Shown piece by piece: positions 12,501 to 22,031 of a stretch of 64,000 bases of DNA (position 1 is its first letter; each line of letters begins with the position of its first letter). This stretch comes from Amphiduros pacificus (Eukaryota; Annelida; Polychaeta; Phyllodocida; Hesionidae). Below the pieces are notes generated by a model. It was not told the origin of the DNA. It made no database searches and saw only the letters and a list, made by a program, of their open reading frames with translations. The stretch lies in assembly GCA_949316495.1 (NCBI GenBank), contig OX439008.1, positions 43,285,011 through 43,349,010 of the forward strand, given 5' to 3'. A program made the position numbers and the translations under genes.

Positions 12501-13269
12501 TACTGCTAAGTGTGTTTATATTGCTTTTCTTAACAATTTCAGCATAACTATGTTTATGGGTTTGTTTTTGTTTCAATTTAATATAGTAATATTGTAAGGG
12601 ACGTTTGTATTTTAGGTTTAAATTTTCACCTTTCAGTCTTTCGATCTGTCTATCCTTTTTTGTCAGTTTCGTCTTATTTCCAATACTTTGAACATTGGCT
12701 GTTGCAATAATTAGATCTTTGTTCATTTTAATGTGCGGGGTAGGCTTATTTCTATCTTTTGATGACATTTTGAGTTCACCATATTTTGCTTTTTTGATAT
12801 TTCTACAATATATATTCTTTTTTATTCTATTTGAATGCATATAGGTGTTTTTAAAAACTTCTTTTTTTGTAGTAAAATACTGGCAATGTTTATCAGTGTG
12901 CATATATTCAAATGGTATAGAATAATTTTTATTTTTATATTTGGGAAATGTTTGTTTTTGTTTTTGACTGCGGGAGCAAGAGAATACCTTTTTTTTTAAA
13001 TAAACATTTTTAAAGGCTTCTTTTTTTCTAACAAAAAAATCATTTTCTGGCATGGTAAAATCTTTTATTTTATGATTGTATAATATATCTTCGCAGCAAC
13101 TTTCTAGTTTACTTGATAAGTTTCTATCATGGCTACCTTTCATGCTATTATGGTATTCCATAAGACTAGTTTTGTACATACCTTTATAGATATAATTGAC
13201 ATCACAGATATTACATGCATAATTATTAAAACATTTTGACATGCATTTTGTGTAGTTATTTCCTTTCAT
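9565..13269 (-). CDS. LINE ORF: N-terminal extension, APE endonuclease, reverse transcriptase
   Basis: A 1234-codon frame. Residues 1-175 are Lys/Asn-rich with Cys pairs and an internal repeat (KKEAFKN and KKEVFKN). Residues about 178-200 repeat the endonuclease start (KDLIIATANVQS). Then a YAEIVKK segment and a Pro/Gly-rich stretch lead to the true endonuclease from about residue 458: ATANVQS, FITETW, TIYRPE, GDYNFH and ISDHS supply the metal-binding and catalytic Asn, Glu, Asp and His. RT occupies about 850-1150, with KKNYRPVSNLAYL, LDLSAAFDTIDHN, YGVPKGSVLGPL and YADDTQLYI (catalytic Asp pair present; relatives have PQGS where this has PKGS). The frame ends early at CVRMFFFM because of the one-base loss, and the C-terminal domain continues in 9017-9592. 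It would nick target DNA and prime reverse transcription. Confidence 0.88.
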   Translation of the reverse strand: MKGNNYTKCMSKCFNNYACNICDVNYIYKGMYKTSLMEYHNSMKGSHDRNLSSKLESCCEDILYNHKIKDFTMPENDFFVRKKEAFKNVYLKKKVFSCSRSQKQKQTFPKYKNKNYSIPFEYMHTDKHCQYFTTKKEVFKNTYMHSNRIKKNIYCRNIKKAKYGELKMSSKDRNKPTPHIKMNKDLIIATANVQSIGNKTKLTKKDRQIERLKGENLNLKYKRPLQYYYIKLKQKQTHKHSYAEIVKKSNINTLSSMCANSHRKKKVNNHIKYIPQREGIPQVVNLNEKHLNGINNIRNIGKNGNQSSVLSKSHGLHNPAHHRMVCNSRTCPIAPVNNILLSNQFEYLSDNNKIMTHNFYQNENALCIINHRTKSRSNQTLAPPSCKMIGHHGGQSAGGEERSPRNDVMGSMAGFPAGGCLNAGDNLDEINSNGNLTRNKTNRNVKNRLIKNNMHIKINKDLTMATANVQSIGNKIELLNVYINENNIDLFFITETWMNEANEKIIRGKIKENNYDIEHVPRTLRSGGGLAVIFRPEIDIKKINHSHNLSTMEMMEINIKTKNRICTIITIYRPEPSDRNKYTYTEFFEEFSDMLTYYSTYTHEVLFVGDYNFHMNKPERPNVIKFNDILDLYNLHNHVTEPTHILGNTLDLLITNINSYLIKEHKVEEKISDHSIIKLTLNVQTKTKNKKKVSYRNYKKMNIKIFISDVEEKFSENKSYNEKDLNELLNEYNKLTSILDKHAPMVEKTINNRKPAPWLSDEIRNEKRKKRKLERKYDKTGLSSDKMQFQLQRNKYNNIIRESRNSYFAGIINSNKSDPKKLFKILNKLLHTKEDTPFPRHTDSKELASEFNNFFLEKISNLRENMDKNDKTSRPLIEKARFSTHLEKFALLDDAEVKRLIKESAKKSCELDPIPTWLLAECMGPLLPLIKAIINKSISMGSMPDDLKMAIIRPLIKKLGLELVKKNYRPVSNLAYLSKLIERAVATQFVGHLIRNDIQGIFQSAYKEFHSTETALLRVQNDILMDIDDGKTVMLVLLDLSAAFDTIDHNILLNRLERRCGIRGTALQWFKSYLSNRKQCVTIEGKRSENMNISYGVPKGSVLGPLLFTAYMEPLSDIIGNYGLKHHIYADDTQLYITIDTKSEEARNRSCREMEKCIKLIRKFLIENKMKINDGKTEMLLCGKSCDFNVPNGILVGETNIPRSNTVKDLGVILDQELSMKSQIKKCVRMFFFM

Positions 13270-13376
13270 TGGTTTTCCCTTGCCCCCCAGAAAACTTCAT
13301 TCATTTACTTTTGCTTTTTTTCTGGGTACATGTTCCAAACTACGTCTCATTCCATAATATTCCATAGCAGTATTCC

Positions 13377-13530
13377 TATATGGAGGAATCTATTTAATTT
13401 CCTCTATATAGAGTATATTTAAGTATGTATTTCTATATGGAGGTAGTACACACTTGTACACACTGTTCTAATTTTCTATATGGAGAAAAAATAGAACCAG
13501 ATTTAACTCCTGTATGGAAGAGTTGAAAAA
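13377..13530. repeat. Irregular CTATATGGAG motif cluster
   Basis: The core CTATATGGAG or a one-change variant occurs about four times at uneven spacing (near 13378, 13432, 13476 and 13512), with a related TCTATATAGAG near 13404. The cluster sits just upstream, in the element's sense, of LINE copy A. It could be part of that element's 5' region or an unrelated motif array. Confidence 0.4.
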
Positions 13531-13639
13531 ATATAATAAATAAACTGAGTGTTATCTTGTATGAAACTTCAACACTTGGACTTTCATTAATTTAAAATGT
13601 TTAAAGATAGGTTCTGTGTGAATATTATAGTTACTCAGA

Positions 13640-15420
13640 TTTATTATTCTTATTGCCTTTTTTGCAACTGGGCAACAATTTTGCAAGATTTACCCCATAT
13701 AAGAATTTCATAATTTATGTAGGACAAGATCATGGAGTTGTAGAGTGTGATTCTTATATTAAGTGGTAATATATGTTTCAGTCTGTTTAATACACCTAAA
13801 TCTCTGGATAACTTGTTTGATATTCTGTCAACATGATCATTCCAGTTTAAATTTTGATTTATAGTAATACCCAGAAAATTGAAACACCTCACTTGTTCAA
13901 TCTCATTATTGTTCAATCTTAAATTCAATTGTGGTAATTTTTTTTCTGTGGTGTGTGGAATATCATGAATTTTGTTTTATCTACATTTAATGATAATTTG
14001 TTTACTCTAAGCCAGTAATTTATATTTTGTAGTTCAGTATTTGTTGCTTCACTTGTATCTTTATGAGTTGTGCTTTGGTGAATGAGTTTCAATGTACTTG
14101 TGAGAGTAGTGTCATCAGCATATATTACAAGATGGAGCAATTTACTTGCATTTGCAATGTCGTTGATATAAATAATAAATAGTTGTGGCCCAAATATGGA
14201 GCCTTGTGGAACTCCAGTATGTAAAATTAAAGTGTCAGACTTTATACCATCATATTCAACATATTCATAATTATCTAAACAACTTTTCATGAGGTTTAAT
14301 TATGTGCCAGTGACACCATAGTATGATATTTTTTTTATTTCCTGATCCAGAGTATCAAAAGCCTTTGACAGGTCCAGATAAATATTTATGGGCATATCAT
14401 TTTTGTCCATATCAGCTAAGATCCTGTCAATTATTTCAAGTGTAGCTAATTCTGTTGAGTGTTCTTTGCGGAAAACAAATTGGCTTGGATAAAATAACTT
14501 GTTCTTTTGGAAAAAAATCAGATAGTTGTATGAAAATTACTTTTTCAAATATTTTTGAAAGTGATGGCAATAAAGATATGGGTTTGTAGTTTGTAAACAA
14601 CATCTCATCATCTTTTTTGTAGATTGGGTTAATTTTAGCTGGAAAGATTCATGTATTTAGCATCTGATTGATAATAATGGTCAATGGTTTTAACAAAGGC
14701 CTCCTGATGGTTTTGATAAATTTAGAAGAAAGCCCATCGAAACCAAAGCTTCTTTATGGTTTCAATTTATCTATGATTGTATCTGTGGTTTTTTTCATCC
14801 ACATTTTGAAAATGAAAGGTGTGATTATGATGTACAGTAAGATAACTATCATACTTTTTATTTTGTGGCATACCTAATTCCTTTGCCAACTTTTGTCCTA
14901 TTTCTGCGAAACACTTGTTGAATTTATTTGCAATTTGCAGTTTTTCATTTATAATATTCTCTCCATCTCGGAAAGATTGTGGGAATGATTTCTTCTTTTA
15001 TCATTTTTTGTTTTCCATGTATTTTTTATGTCATCTTTAAACTTTTTAAACAAACTGTCATAGTATGTTTTTTGAGCTGATATATACATTTTTTCAAGAT
15101 GTTGTTATAAGTACATAAATTTGCTTTAGATATATGGTATTCAGCTGAATCAGGGCCGGTTGTTTTAAGTTTCTTATAAAGATCATCTCTAAATTTGATG
15201 GATTTTATGATTCCATATGTAATCCATTTAGAGTTTTTGTGTTTATATCGATTAAATTTAACAATCTTTTCTAGTATATGTTTTTCCTTTGCATCTTGAA
15301 GAACATTGTGTAATATGTTGTAATTTATATTAGGATCCAACATAGGACTAGAATTAATTAAGATATCAGAGGTATACATTTCATACTCAAATTTCCAAAT
15401 TGTGTCCTTTTTGGATATCT
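13640..15420 (-). mobile_element. Jockey-superfamily LINE (CR1/Daphne-like) fragment
   Basis: Minus-strand pieces in order: 15379-15026 holds the linker before RT (ILEKIVKFNRYKHKNSKWIT, then GIIKSIKFRDDLYKKLK and SKANLCTYNNILKK). Between 14880 and 14330 are decayed RT fingers. At 14290-13925 are HTGVPQGSIFGPQLFIIYIND and the catalytic IYADDTTL, then YWLRVNKLSLNVDKTKFMIF. At 13928-13650 are RCFNFLGITINQNLNWNDHV and the start of the C-terminal domain (NRLKHILPLNIRITLYNSMIL). The element is cut at both ends: no endonuclease upstream and an early 3' end after QLQKRQ. Frameshifts separate the blocks. It differs from the L2-like family in length and motif text. Confidence 0.8.
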
Positions 15421-15650
15421 CTATATATTTTGTGGGCAGATTTTAATGCGTGAAGTCAACAAGTGCAGGTTGATGCATCGCCTTAACCATGGACCTGGAG
15501 ATGACTCACCGGGCACAAGAGATCACGTGCAGGAAGACGAGCCCATGTGAAACCCCGTGTTGCAAAAGGAAGCCAGAAAAGGAAGCCACGCAGGCAAGAT
15601 GAGTCCATGTGAAACTCAGTGTCGCAAAAGGAAGCCATGCAGGCAAACCC
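15421..15650. other. Short non-coding spacer with an internal imperfect duplication
   Basis: A GC-richer stretch in which a segment around GTCGCAAAAGGAAGCCA occurs twice (15570-15640). A similar segment recurs at 39490-39536 (GAGTCCATTCGGTGTCGCG and following). This suggests a dispersed repeat of unknown type. No coding frame is convincing. Confidence 0.4.
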
Positions 15651-15663
15651 CACACACATGATG

Positions 15664-15984
15664 TTTGTTTGTTTGTTTGTGTTTGGGGTTTTACATCACT
15701 TTCAACATTATTTCAGTCATCTCGTGATGAGACCTACTTGTAGCAGATTTAGTGCTGCCTCACTGAATTGTCATGTCGCAGGTCCTTGACATGACAACCC
15801 ACCCGGTCACAGATTTACAAGGACAACGGGTTAACCCTTTGGCACGGTCCTCAGCTCATATGGGAAATTGTATCATGAGTTCAATCTTGGCACGGCCGGG
15901 GTTCGAACCCACGACCTTTGGATCACCACAGAGGAACTGGTGCTAATAAGCTGGCGTTCTAACCAACTGCGCCACGGGCCGTGG
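15664..15984 (-). mobile_element. tRNA-derived SINE, copy 1, with 13-bp target duplications
   Basis: A 321-bp SINE whose tRNA-like head is at the right, on the minus strand. The head has an A box TGGCGCAGTTGG-like segment and a B box GGTTCGAACCC. The body ends, at the left, in a CAAA-type simple tail (GTTTGTTTG on the plus strand). Perfect duplications CACACACATGATG flank it at 15651-15663 and 15985-15997, which proves retrotransposition and fixes both ends. Three more copies lie at 17222, 28805 and 55181. It would be transcribed by RNA polymerase III and mobilised by a LINE; the partner LINE cannot be named from these sequences. Confidence 0.92.
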
Positions 15985-16560
15985 CACACACATGATGCTC
16001 AACAATCCTTTAAAAGGGCCCGCAACTGTTGGATCCTCGGAGAGCAGGAGACCAGAGTTTGGAGACCGGAGAGCAGAGTTCCAGCGTACACTTGCCTCGA
16101 AAGATCCACGACTCTCAGCATCGTGACCACATAGACTTGGGTGTTTTATGTATTCTTAGGACTCTATAAGTATCATGCATTTGGGTAGTTCATATGCCTC
16201 GCTCATTGCCATGCCGGCCTAGCCAGACAAGGATTCACAGCACCGAATAAAGGTAACTATTGTGCAGTGTATATCCTGTGTCTGTAGTCCTTATTACCTC
16301 ACACCTCATATGGGTAGATAGGGTTGCTAGGTTCCGTGCCCCGTCTCACACCAGGGAGTAGAATAAAGTAGAGTATCGATCCCCCGTCCACGTCCCCCAA
16401 CGAAGGATACTCACAAACCATGGGTAACATATACAACATGCACTGGGACAAAAACACCAAAATGAATACAATCTAGGAACCAACAAATGGACATCTGACA
16501 TGCACAAAAGAGACATGTCCAGAATGTATCTGTTAACTATGGCGGAGGTGAGAAGCAAAA
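15985..16560. other. GC-richer unassigned stretch, possibly LTR-like
   Basis: After the SINE duplication comes sequence with an AATAAA signal (about 16243) followed by a short TG/CA-rich stretch. This layout resembles an LTR R-U5 region, but no partner copy or coding region could be tied to it. The minus-strand frame at 16346-16558 has no recognisable features. Confidence 0.25.
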
Positions 16561-17221
16561 TGTGGATAAGGTATAGATATTTGATCAGTGAAAATTATCA
16601 TAGTTTCTAGACGGACATAACCAATATTTTAATATATATGTGACAACATGTTAACAAATATATAAACTCTGCAATGTGCTTGGTTCAAAACATCTATTGA
16701 ACCACCTTTTTATAAGGTGAATATCCCTTAAATGCTGTTGAAATATATTTAAATTTAGTTTCTTGACTGTACACAAATTACTGATGCGTTATATTTTGGC
16801 CTGTTTGCCTCAAATCCTCTACAATTCCATTGTATGATATTGCCGATAGCCATGTTAAGAATAATGAGAAAAAATGTATGACTTAACATATACACTTGTT
16901 CAGTTTAGGATTATGTTTCACAGGCACAGGAGTAAAATTCAAATCGGGAGTATAACCTGTGTCCATCCTTTCTAAGGATTTATTTAACTTTTTCCTTGAT
17001 CTATTAGTTCTCTTTTCTGATTTGTACTTTTGATATTGATGTAGATGGAAGAGTGCTTAGTGGATATTATTGGTTGAGCTATTACAGGGATAAGATTAAG
17101 AGGTATTTGTAATAAAGGAATAATTCTTTTCATTGATTGGTCAGGTAAATTCAGTCTGAATTGCTATTGATTTACTTTCTTTTGTCTGTAAAGTATTTGC
17201 ATAGGATGTCTTATTTGTGTT
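16561..17221. other. AT-rich non-coding stretch
   Basis: No convincing coding frame, repeat or RNA gene is visible here. Confidence 0.5.
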
Positions 17222-17542
17222 CGGGCCACGGGCTGTGGCGCAGTTGGTTAGTGCACCAGCTTATTAGCACCAGTTCCTCTGTGGTGATCCAAAGGTCATG
17301 GGTTCGAACCCCGGCCATGCCGGGATTGAACTTATGATATAATTTCCCACATGAGCTGAGGCCCGTGCCTTAAGGGTTAACCCGTTGTCCTTGTAAATCT
17401 GTGACCGGGTGGGTTGTCAAGGACCTGTGACATGACAATTCAGTAAGGCAGCACTATATCTGCTTTAAGTAGGTCTCATCTCGAAATGACTGAAATAATG
17501 TTGAAAGGGATGTAAAACCCCAAAGAAACAAACAAGCAAACA
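17222..17542 (+). mobile_element. tRNA-derived SINE, copy 2
   Basis: The plus-strand copy of the SINE. The tRNA-like head begins about 17224, with A box TGGCGCAGTTGG at 17236-17247 and B box GGTTCGAACCC at 17301-17311, about 54 bp apart. The conserved body follows (GGTTAACCCGTTGTCCTTG and TGACATGACAATTCAGT segments), and the 3' tail is CAAA-rich (17515-17542). No clear target-site duplication is seen, so it may be older than copy 1. The tRNA-like head is not a functional tRNA gene because it lacks a paired acceptor stem. Confidence 0.9.
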
Positions 17543-17874
17543 ATACATGTAAAGGGAAGTTTATATCTAGATTATTGAAAAAGGAGAACTTTTCAGATAA
17601 ACCTAATTAATACTAGCATTAGCACCCTCAGGGTAATCTCCACATTCTCCAATCTCAGAATACTTTACCTAAAAGGAAATTTAAGATTAAATTGTAAAAC
17701 AATTTTGGATTTTCCAAAAAATATAATAGTAAATCATGATATTCACTGTGACCCTAAATTATGAAAACTCTTCAAACAGAACTAAATCATCGAATTATAC
17801 CACCTTCGGTTTGCCAACGATGTTTTATCCCGAAGAAAAAAAACAAAAATAAACGTAGAAAATTATATTGATGA

Positions 17875-18315
17875 TTCATCAACTTCAACATATATTTCCC
17901 CATCTTCAAAGTTAAGCAAAACTCAGAAAAAACAAATCTATATCTTCATTTCCTTACAACACAAAAAAATACTCCTACAGAGACAAAAAATGTGGACAAA
18001 GCACTTAAAGAGATTATTACTTTGACAATTATTTCTTCAGAAACTGAATCTTGGATAAAAACTTTCGGTCTGTTTGGATTATTGATATTGTTATGTATCT
18101 GTTCGCATAGATATAACCTAAGACAAACTATTTCAACTTCCACGGATATCGACCAAGACTTCCCCGTAGTCTCCACGGGAAGGCGCAGTGTTAGCCAGGG
18201 ACCACGAATGTCAACGCCGGCACCCCCAGTCTCCACGGGAAGGCGCAGTGTTAGCCAGGGACCACGAATGTCAACGCCGGCACCCCGCAGTCTCCACGGG
18301 AAGGCGCAGTGTTAG
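17875..18315 (+). CDS. Small membrane-protein-like ORF entering a minisatellite (doubtful gene)
   Basis: The frame is open from 17875 to 18315. It contains a Lys/Thr/Asn-rich stretch, one likely membrane segment (TFGLFGLLILLCIC, about 18060-18105), the basic tail HRYNLRQ, and then the first two units of the minisatellite read as VSTGRRSVSQGPRMSTPAPP. No ATG starts the frame upstream of the membrane segment; the first candidate is a GTG at 17992. An upstream exon would therefore be needed. After the minisatellite the original frame resumes and ends in HFADDLTPEPGVEEI and a stop near 18528. No family was recognised; a chance ORF is a fair alternative. Confidence 0.25.
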   Translation, partial: FINFNIYFPIFKVKQNSEKTNLYLHFLTTQKNTPTETKNVDKALKEIITLTIISSETESWIKTFGLFGLLILLCICSHRYNLRQTISTSTDIDQDFPVVSTGRRSVSQGPRMSTPAPPVSTGRRSVSQGPRMSTPAPRSLHGKAQC

Positions 18316-18471
18316 CCAGGGACCACGAATGTCAACGCCGGCACCCCGCAGTCTCCACGGGAAGGCGCAGTGTTAGCCAGGGACCACGAATGTCAACGCC
18401 GGCACCCCGCAGTCTCCACGGGAAGGCGCAGTGTTAGCCAGGGACCACGAATGTTAACGCCGGCACCCCCA
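18169..18471 (+). repeat. 60/61-bp minisatellite, five units
   Basis: Five nearly identical units start at 18169, 18229, 18290, 18351 and 18412, with lengths 60, 61, 61, 61 and 60. The length change is an extra G at the ACCCC/CAGTC junction. Three extra bases in total bring the reading frame after the array back to that before it. Confidence 0.95.
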
Positions 18472-18531
18472 GTCTTCACCCACTTCGCGGATGATTTAAC
18501 TCCGGAGCCGGGAGTTGAAGAAATTTAAATG

Positions 18532-20515
18532 ACCACCTTTAACTGATTACTTAGGTTTTTTCAAAAATATAAATAACTATAAATTTATATTTCAACGGAT
18601 TGCAGTTTCTTTTTAAATATAAACTATAAGTTTAGATATGTTTTAACTATAAAAAATAGATATATTATATATAATATATCATTGATATATGGTGAGTTAT
18701 GATCAGCTGTCTAGTCAATCATTGTAAATAAGATTTTATTGTATTTCTAAACCATATCTACTTCATTTCATTATAAATCTAAGGTATAAAAGCAAAAAAA
18801 AACATATCTTTTTAAAGAATTTATTCTCACTTTCCGTACAAGATACATATCTTGTTCATTTTGTGACACTACATTTAATACAATTTATGTCAATATATGT
18901 ACTTTCCATGGTAATAATTGTATAATTCAATTTTTCATATCTATTTTACTTAATCTATTATCAGTAAATGTAGTATCTCGTGGTGGAGAAAGTAGACATA
19001 GAAGTAAATTGATCTCATTTCATTCTTACGTATTCATGAATTATTTAAAACATAAAAATGTGTTTAATACAATTTCATCATTCTTACATATATCTTTTAT
19101 ATTTGAAAGTTTCATGAATTGTATATAAAACTGTAAATGAGTCTTATCTCATTACATTCTTATGTATATCTTAGACTCGGGAATTGTATGTATATAAATC
19201 CGATGTTTACAATATATAGTTAGATAAAGATTGTTTTCTACAAAAGATATACCCTCACATCCGAAAAAACTATAAAAAAACAAACAATCCATCACTAACC
19301 ACCTAGGGAATAGATAAATTATAACCTGGATTCCACCATGTTAAATCATTTATATACAGTCCTAAATGATAGAAAAGTTTCCAAACATTAACTCCAAGTT
19401 ACATTGCATACTTCTCAAAAATTTAACTATATTTGAACAAACTAAAACTGAACAACTAAACTAGGAAAGAGGTAAATTATATTATCTAGGTAAATCATCA
19501 TATTAAATCATTTATATACACTGTCCATGACCAAATTATGCCAGGAGTCGTTCCAACATAAAGTCATTCCTCCATGTTGGAAGCAGCGGTATCGGTGTCT
19601 TCCTCATCAATCTACAAATAATATTATTTTACTCCAGAAATTTCTCAACGACTTAACTTTTTCTATTTACAAAAGTTTAATTTGACTATTAATCGAAACT
19701 AAATCTATTTCCTACAAGTACACCTTTGCGGATGAGTTCACTTTGTTCAATCAATTCATTTTGCCCAAGGGTATTCTCTGGTTTCAATGTTTTATTCCCT
19801 GAGTTTTATCTCTGCGCATTAGTTTCTCTCTCTATCGATTTCTTTTCTTCTTTTCAACAGGAAAACTGCATTATTCATAAATTTCCCTTATAGTAATAAT
19901 TTACTCTATATATGTTAACTGTAACCAGAATAATTTATTTTGATCGATTATTTGCGCTTATTTCGTCATGTATCAGAGAAAGATATTGATTCACTGAAGA
20001 GAAAAGTGAATACACTTATTAGTATATGGTTCACATTATGTAAATACTATACACTCAAGTCCGATTTTTTATAGCTATATACATCCTTAACAATCTCGAA
20101 TATCTATGGATATGATAATAATACAATTCACTGTAACAATTTATTCATTGTATAATCTACTTACACCTGCTTTATATAATCATTTTTTATAACTGTCTAA
20201 TTCCGAATTAGTACTTTTTTCCTGTCTTTAAACATGACATAATTGAACATCATCCTTAGAGTACACATACAATATTGAATTGTAAATCTTTCCCAGGATG
20301 GCTCTCATAATAGTGACCCAAAGAGTTCTATGTGAGAGTCTGCCTGACATGGACACATGCCATAGATTATATATTTGTATATGTTGATTATATGTTATGT
20401 CAAATAAACGATGTTTGAGTTTTAAGTTGTTTGAGTTGCGAATATGACCTTATCTTTATTTGATTTCACTAGGAGTCTCTCAATTTACAGTAAAAAAAAA
20501 ACATGACATACTAAT
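18532..20515. other. AT-rich stretch without a firm gene
   Basis: The stretch is mostly AT-rich. A possible minus-strand terminal exon of 16 codons lies at 19564-19611. A plus-strand AATAAA signal at about 20402 could end a transcript coming from the left. Neither is supported further. Confidence 0.4.
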
Positions 20516-20766
20516 CTAAAAAGTAAAACAGGATGTGACCATCCTAAAAAGTAAAACAGGATGTGACCATCCTAAAAAGTAAAACAGGATGTGACCATCC
20601 TAAAAAGTAAAACAGGATGTGACCATCCTAAAAAGTAAAACAGGATGTGACCATCCTAAAAAGTAAAACAGGATGTGACCATCCTAAAAGGTAAAACAGA
20701 ATGTGACCATCCTAAAAAGTAAAACAGGATGTGACCATCCTAAAAAGTAAAACAGGATGTGACCAT
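20516..20766 (+). repeat. 28-bp tandem repeat, nine units
   Basis: Nine head-to-tail units of 28 bp (CTAAAAAGTAAAACAGG then ATGTGACCATC), almost identical; one unit has two changes (AAGG and CAGA). There are no spacers, so it is a minisatellite and not a CRISPR array. It lies about 90 bp upstream of the first visible DM9 exon. Confidence 0.97.
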
Positions 20767-20852
20767 AAACACTTATCCTGTATTCATTTCATCATCTTTG
20801 ATGACTTTGACTTTATAACTCATTAACTCATTAATGTTTTTACATTGTCCAG

Positions 20853-21293
20853 GGATAGGATATGAGTTAGAATGGGAAGCCAAAAGTGGTGGAGCCTTGC
20901 CACAGATTCCTGTCTCATCTTTAGCACAATATCACTTTGTTGGCCGCATCAGTAGAGAAAATCAATTGGTGCCTGGTAAAATTCACAAAAAAAATAAGCT
21001 TTTGTACTATACTTGGGGAACTGGACAACCATGGTCATCTTCGTATGAAGCCTTAGTTTATCCAGTAGAAAAAGGATGGTTGGATTGGCAAGATTACATC
21101 ACAGGTTCGGATATACCAGCAAATGTTATAATTGGGGGAAGTATGGGTGATGTCATTTTATATGTGGCACGGTCATACTGGAACAGCTCTTATGGAATAG
21201 TGGCTGGATACTATCATCCCGATGAGAAACACGTTGTGATACCATATGGCTCAGCTAAAATTATCACAGGCCTTGTACAACTACTAGTGATGA
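20853..21293 (+). CDS. DM9/DUF3421-like gene, exon A
   Basis: A 441-bp exon between acceptor TTGTCCAG (AG at 20851-20852) and donor GTGAGT (21294). It is phase 1 at both ends. The product reads FVGRISRENQLVPGKIHKKN, then SSSYEALVYP, WLDW, DIPANVIIGGS, LYVARS, GIVAGYYHPDEK and QLLVMS. The pattern Y-x-GR ... PGK ... YE-x-L ... W ... LY-x-R ... G-x-x-x-G-Y is that of tandem DM9 repeats (Pfam DUF3421). DM9 proteins in bivalves act as mannose-binding pattern-recognition proteins and the fold is related to natterins; that role is inferred here. No signal peptide or initiator is visible, so a 5' exon lies further upstream or outside the window. The 28-bp array lies in the preceding intron or flank. 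Confidence 0.72.
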
Positions 21294-21392
21294 GTGAGTA
21301 GTAATCTAGAATATAAGATAATAAACGTTTTCTCAATTATAATTCAAAACATATCAAAAATGATATTAACAAGATATCTCTCTGTATCACAG

Positions 21393-21836
21393 ATGTCAAA
21401 GGGGTGGAATTGAACTGGACTGGAGATTCTAGTGATATATCTAATAAAGGCGTTCCCCTGACAGATGGCACAGATGATTTATATATTGGACATGTTGTCT
21501 CAATATCGAATGTGATACCCGGAACCATATACAGGAATTCAATCAACTACCTTTATGGAACATCTCTGTCATCATCCACCTCTTATGAAATGTTAATGAA
21601 ACCCAGCCGGGGAAAAGTATACTGGGAATCTATGCAAGCAGGAGATTCCCTTACTGTTAATGTAGTCAAGGCAGGACAAAATGACAGTCGTCCTCTATAC
21701 GTTGCAAGATCAAAACAAACAAGTTCATTGAATGCCATAGCTGGAGGATACTATGACCCTCTAGAGGCTGTTGCAAAGTTTGGCTTCAACAATATTCTAT
21801 ACACTCTAACACAAGAATTTGAAATATTATTATATA
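21393..21836 (+). CDS. DM9/DUF3421-like gene, exon B
   Basis: A 444-bp exon (acceptor TGTATCACAG, donor GTGAGT at 21837), again phase 1-1 and only 99 bp after exon A. Residues run VKGVELNWTGDSSD, LYIGHVVSISNVIPGTIYR, TSYEMLMKP, VYWESM, PLYVARSK, IAGGYYDPLEA and FEILLYS. It aligns along its whole length with exons A and C, so the three arose by exon duplication, but they are clearly diverged and none is a recent copy. The frame read past the donor into the TA microsatellite is not coding. Confidence 0.72.
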
Positions 21837-21913
21837 GTGAGTATGTGATGTTTTTTAACAGCAACTATTTCTTGCAATATTATTTAAAGATTATGTATGT
21901 GTGTGTGTGTGTT

Positions 21914-22021
<108 letters not shown>

Positions 22022-22031
22022 TAAAATTTAG

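Larger units (their letters stand above)
8971..13300 (-). mobile_element. L2/CR1-group LINE, near full length (copy A)
   Basis: A minus-strand non-LTR retrotransposon ending in a short ATT tail (8971-8992), preceded by a conserved 3' end containing the palindrome ATATAGCGCTATAT. It codes for an APE endonuclease and RT in one long frame (9565-13269) plus the C-terminal domain in a second frame (9017-9592). Relative to the copy at 35083 the coding region differs by one lost base near 9593-9598. The 5' part is chimeric: the start of the endonuclease region occurs twice. The 5' limit is uncertain and is placed where similarity to the other copy fades. Confidence 0.9.

Noticed and set aside
16010-16320. 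Complete LTR
   Set aside because: AATAAA and a TG/CA-rich end are suggestive but no paired copy, primer site or coding region was found, so only a weak note was kept.
17224-17311. tRNA gene on the plus strand
   Set aside because: A and B boxes are present but the acceptor stem does not pair and the sequence continues into the SINE body; it is a SINE head.
18188-18376. Second protein-coding frame through the 60/61-bp array
   Set aside because: It is the same repeat read in shifted frames and ends in the repeat's own stop.
20516-20766. CRISPR-like array of 28-bp repeats
   Set aside because: Units are directly joined with no spacers and the context is eukaryotic; it is a minisatellite.
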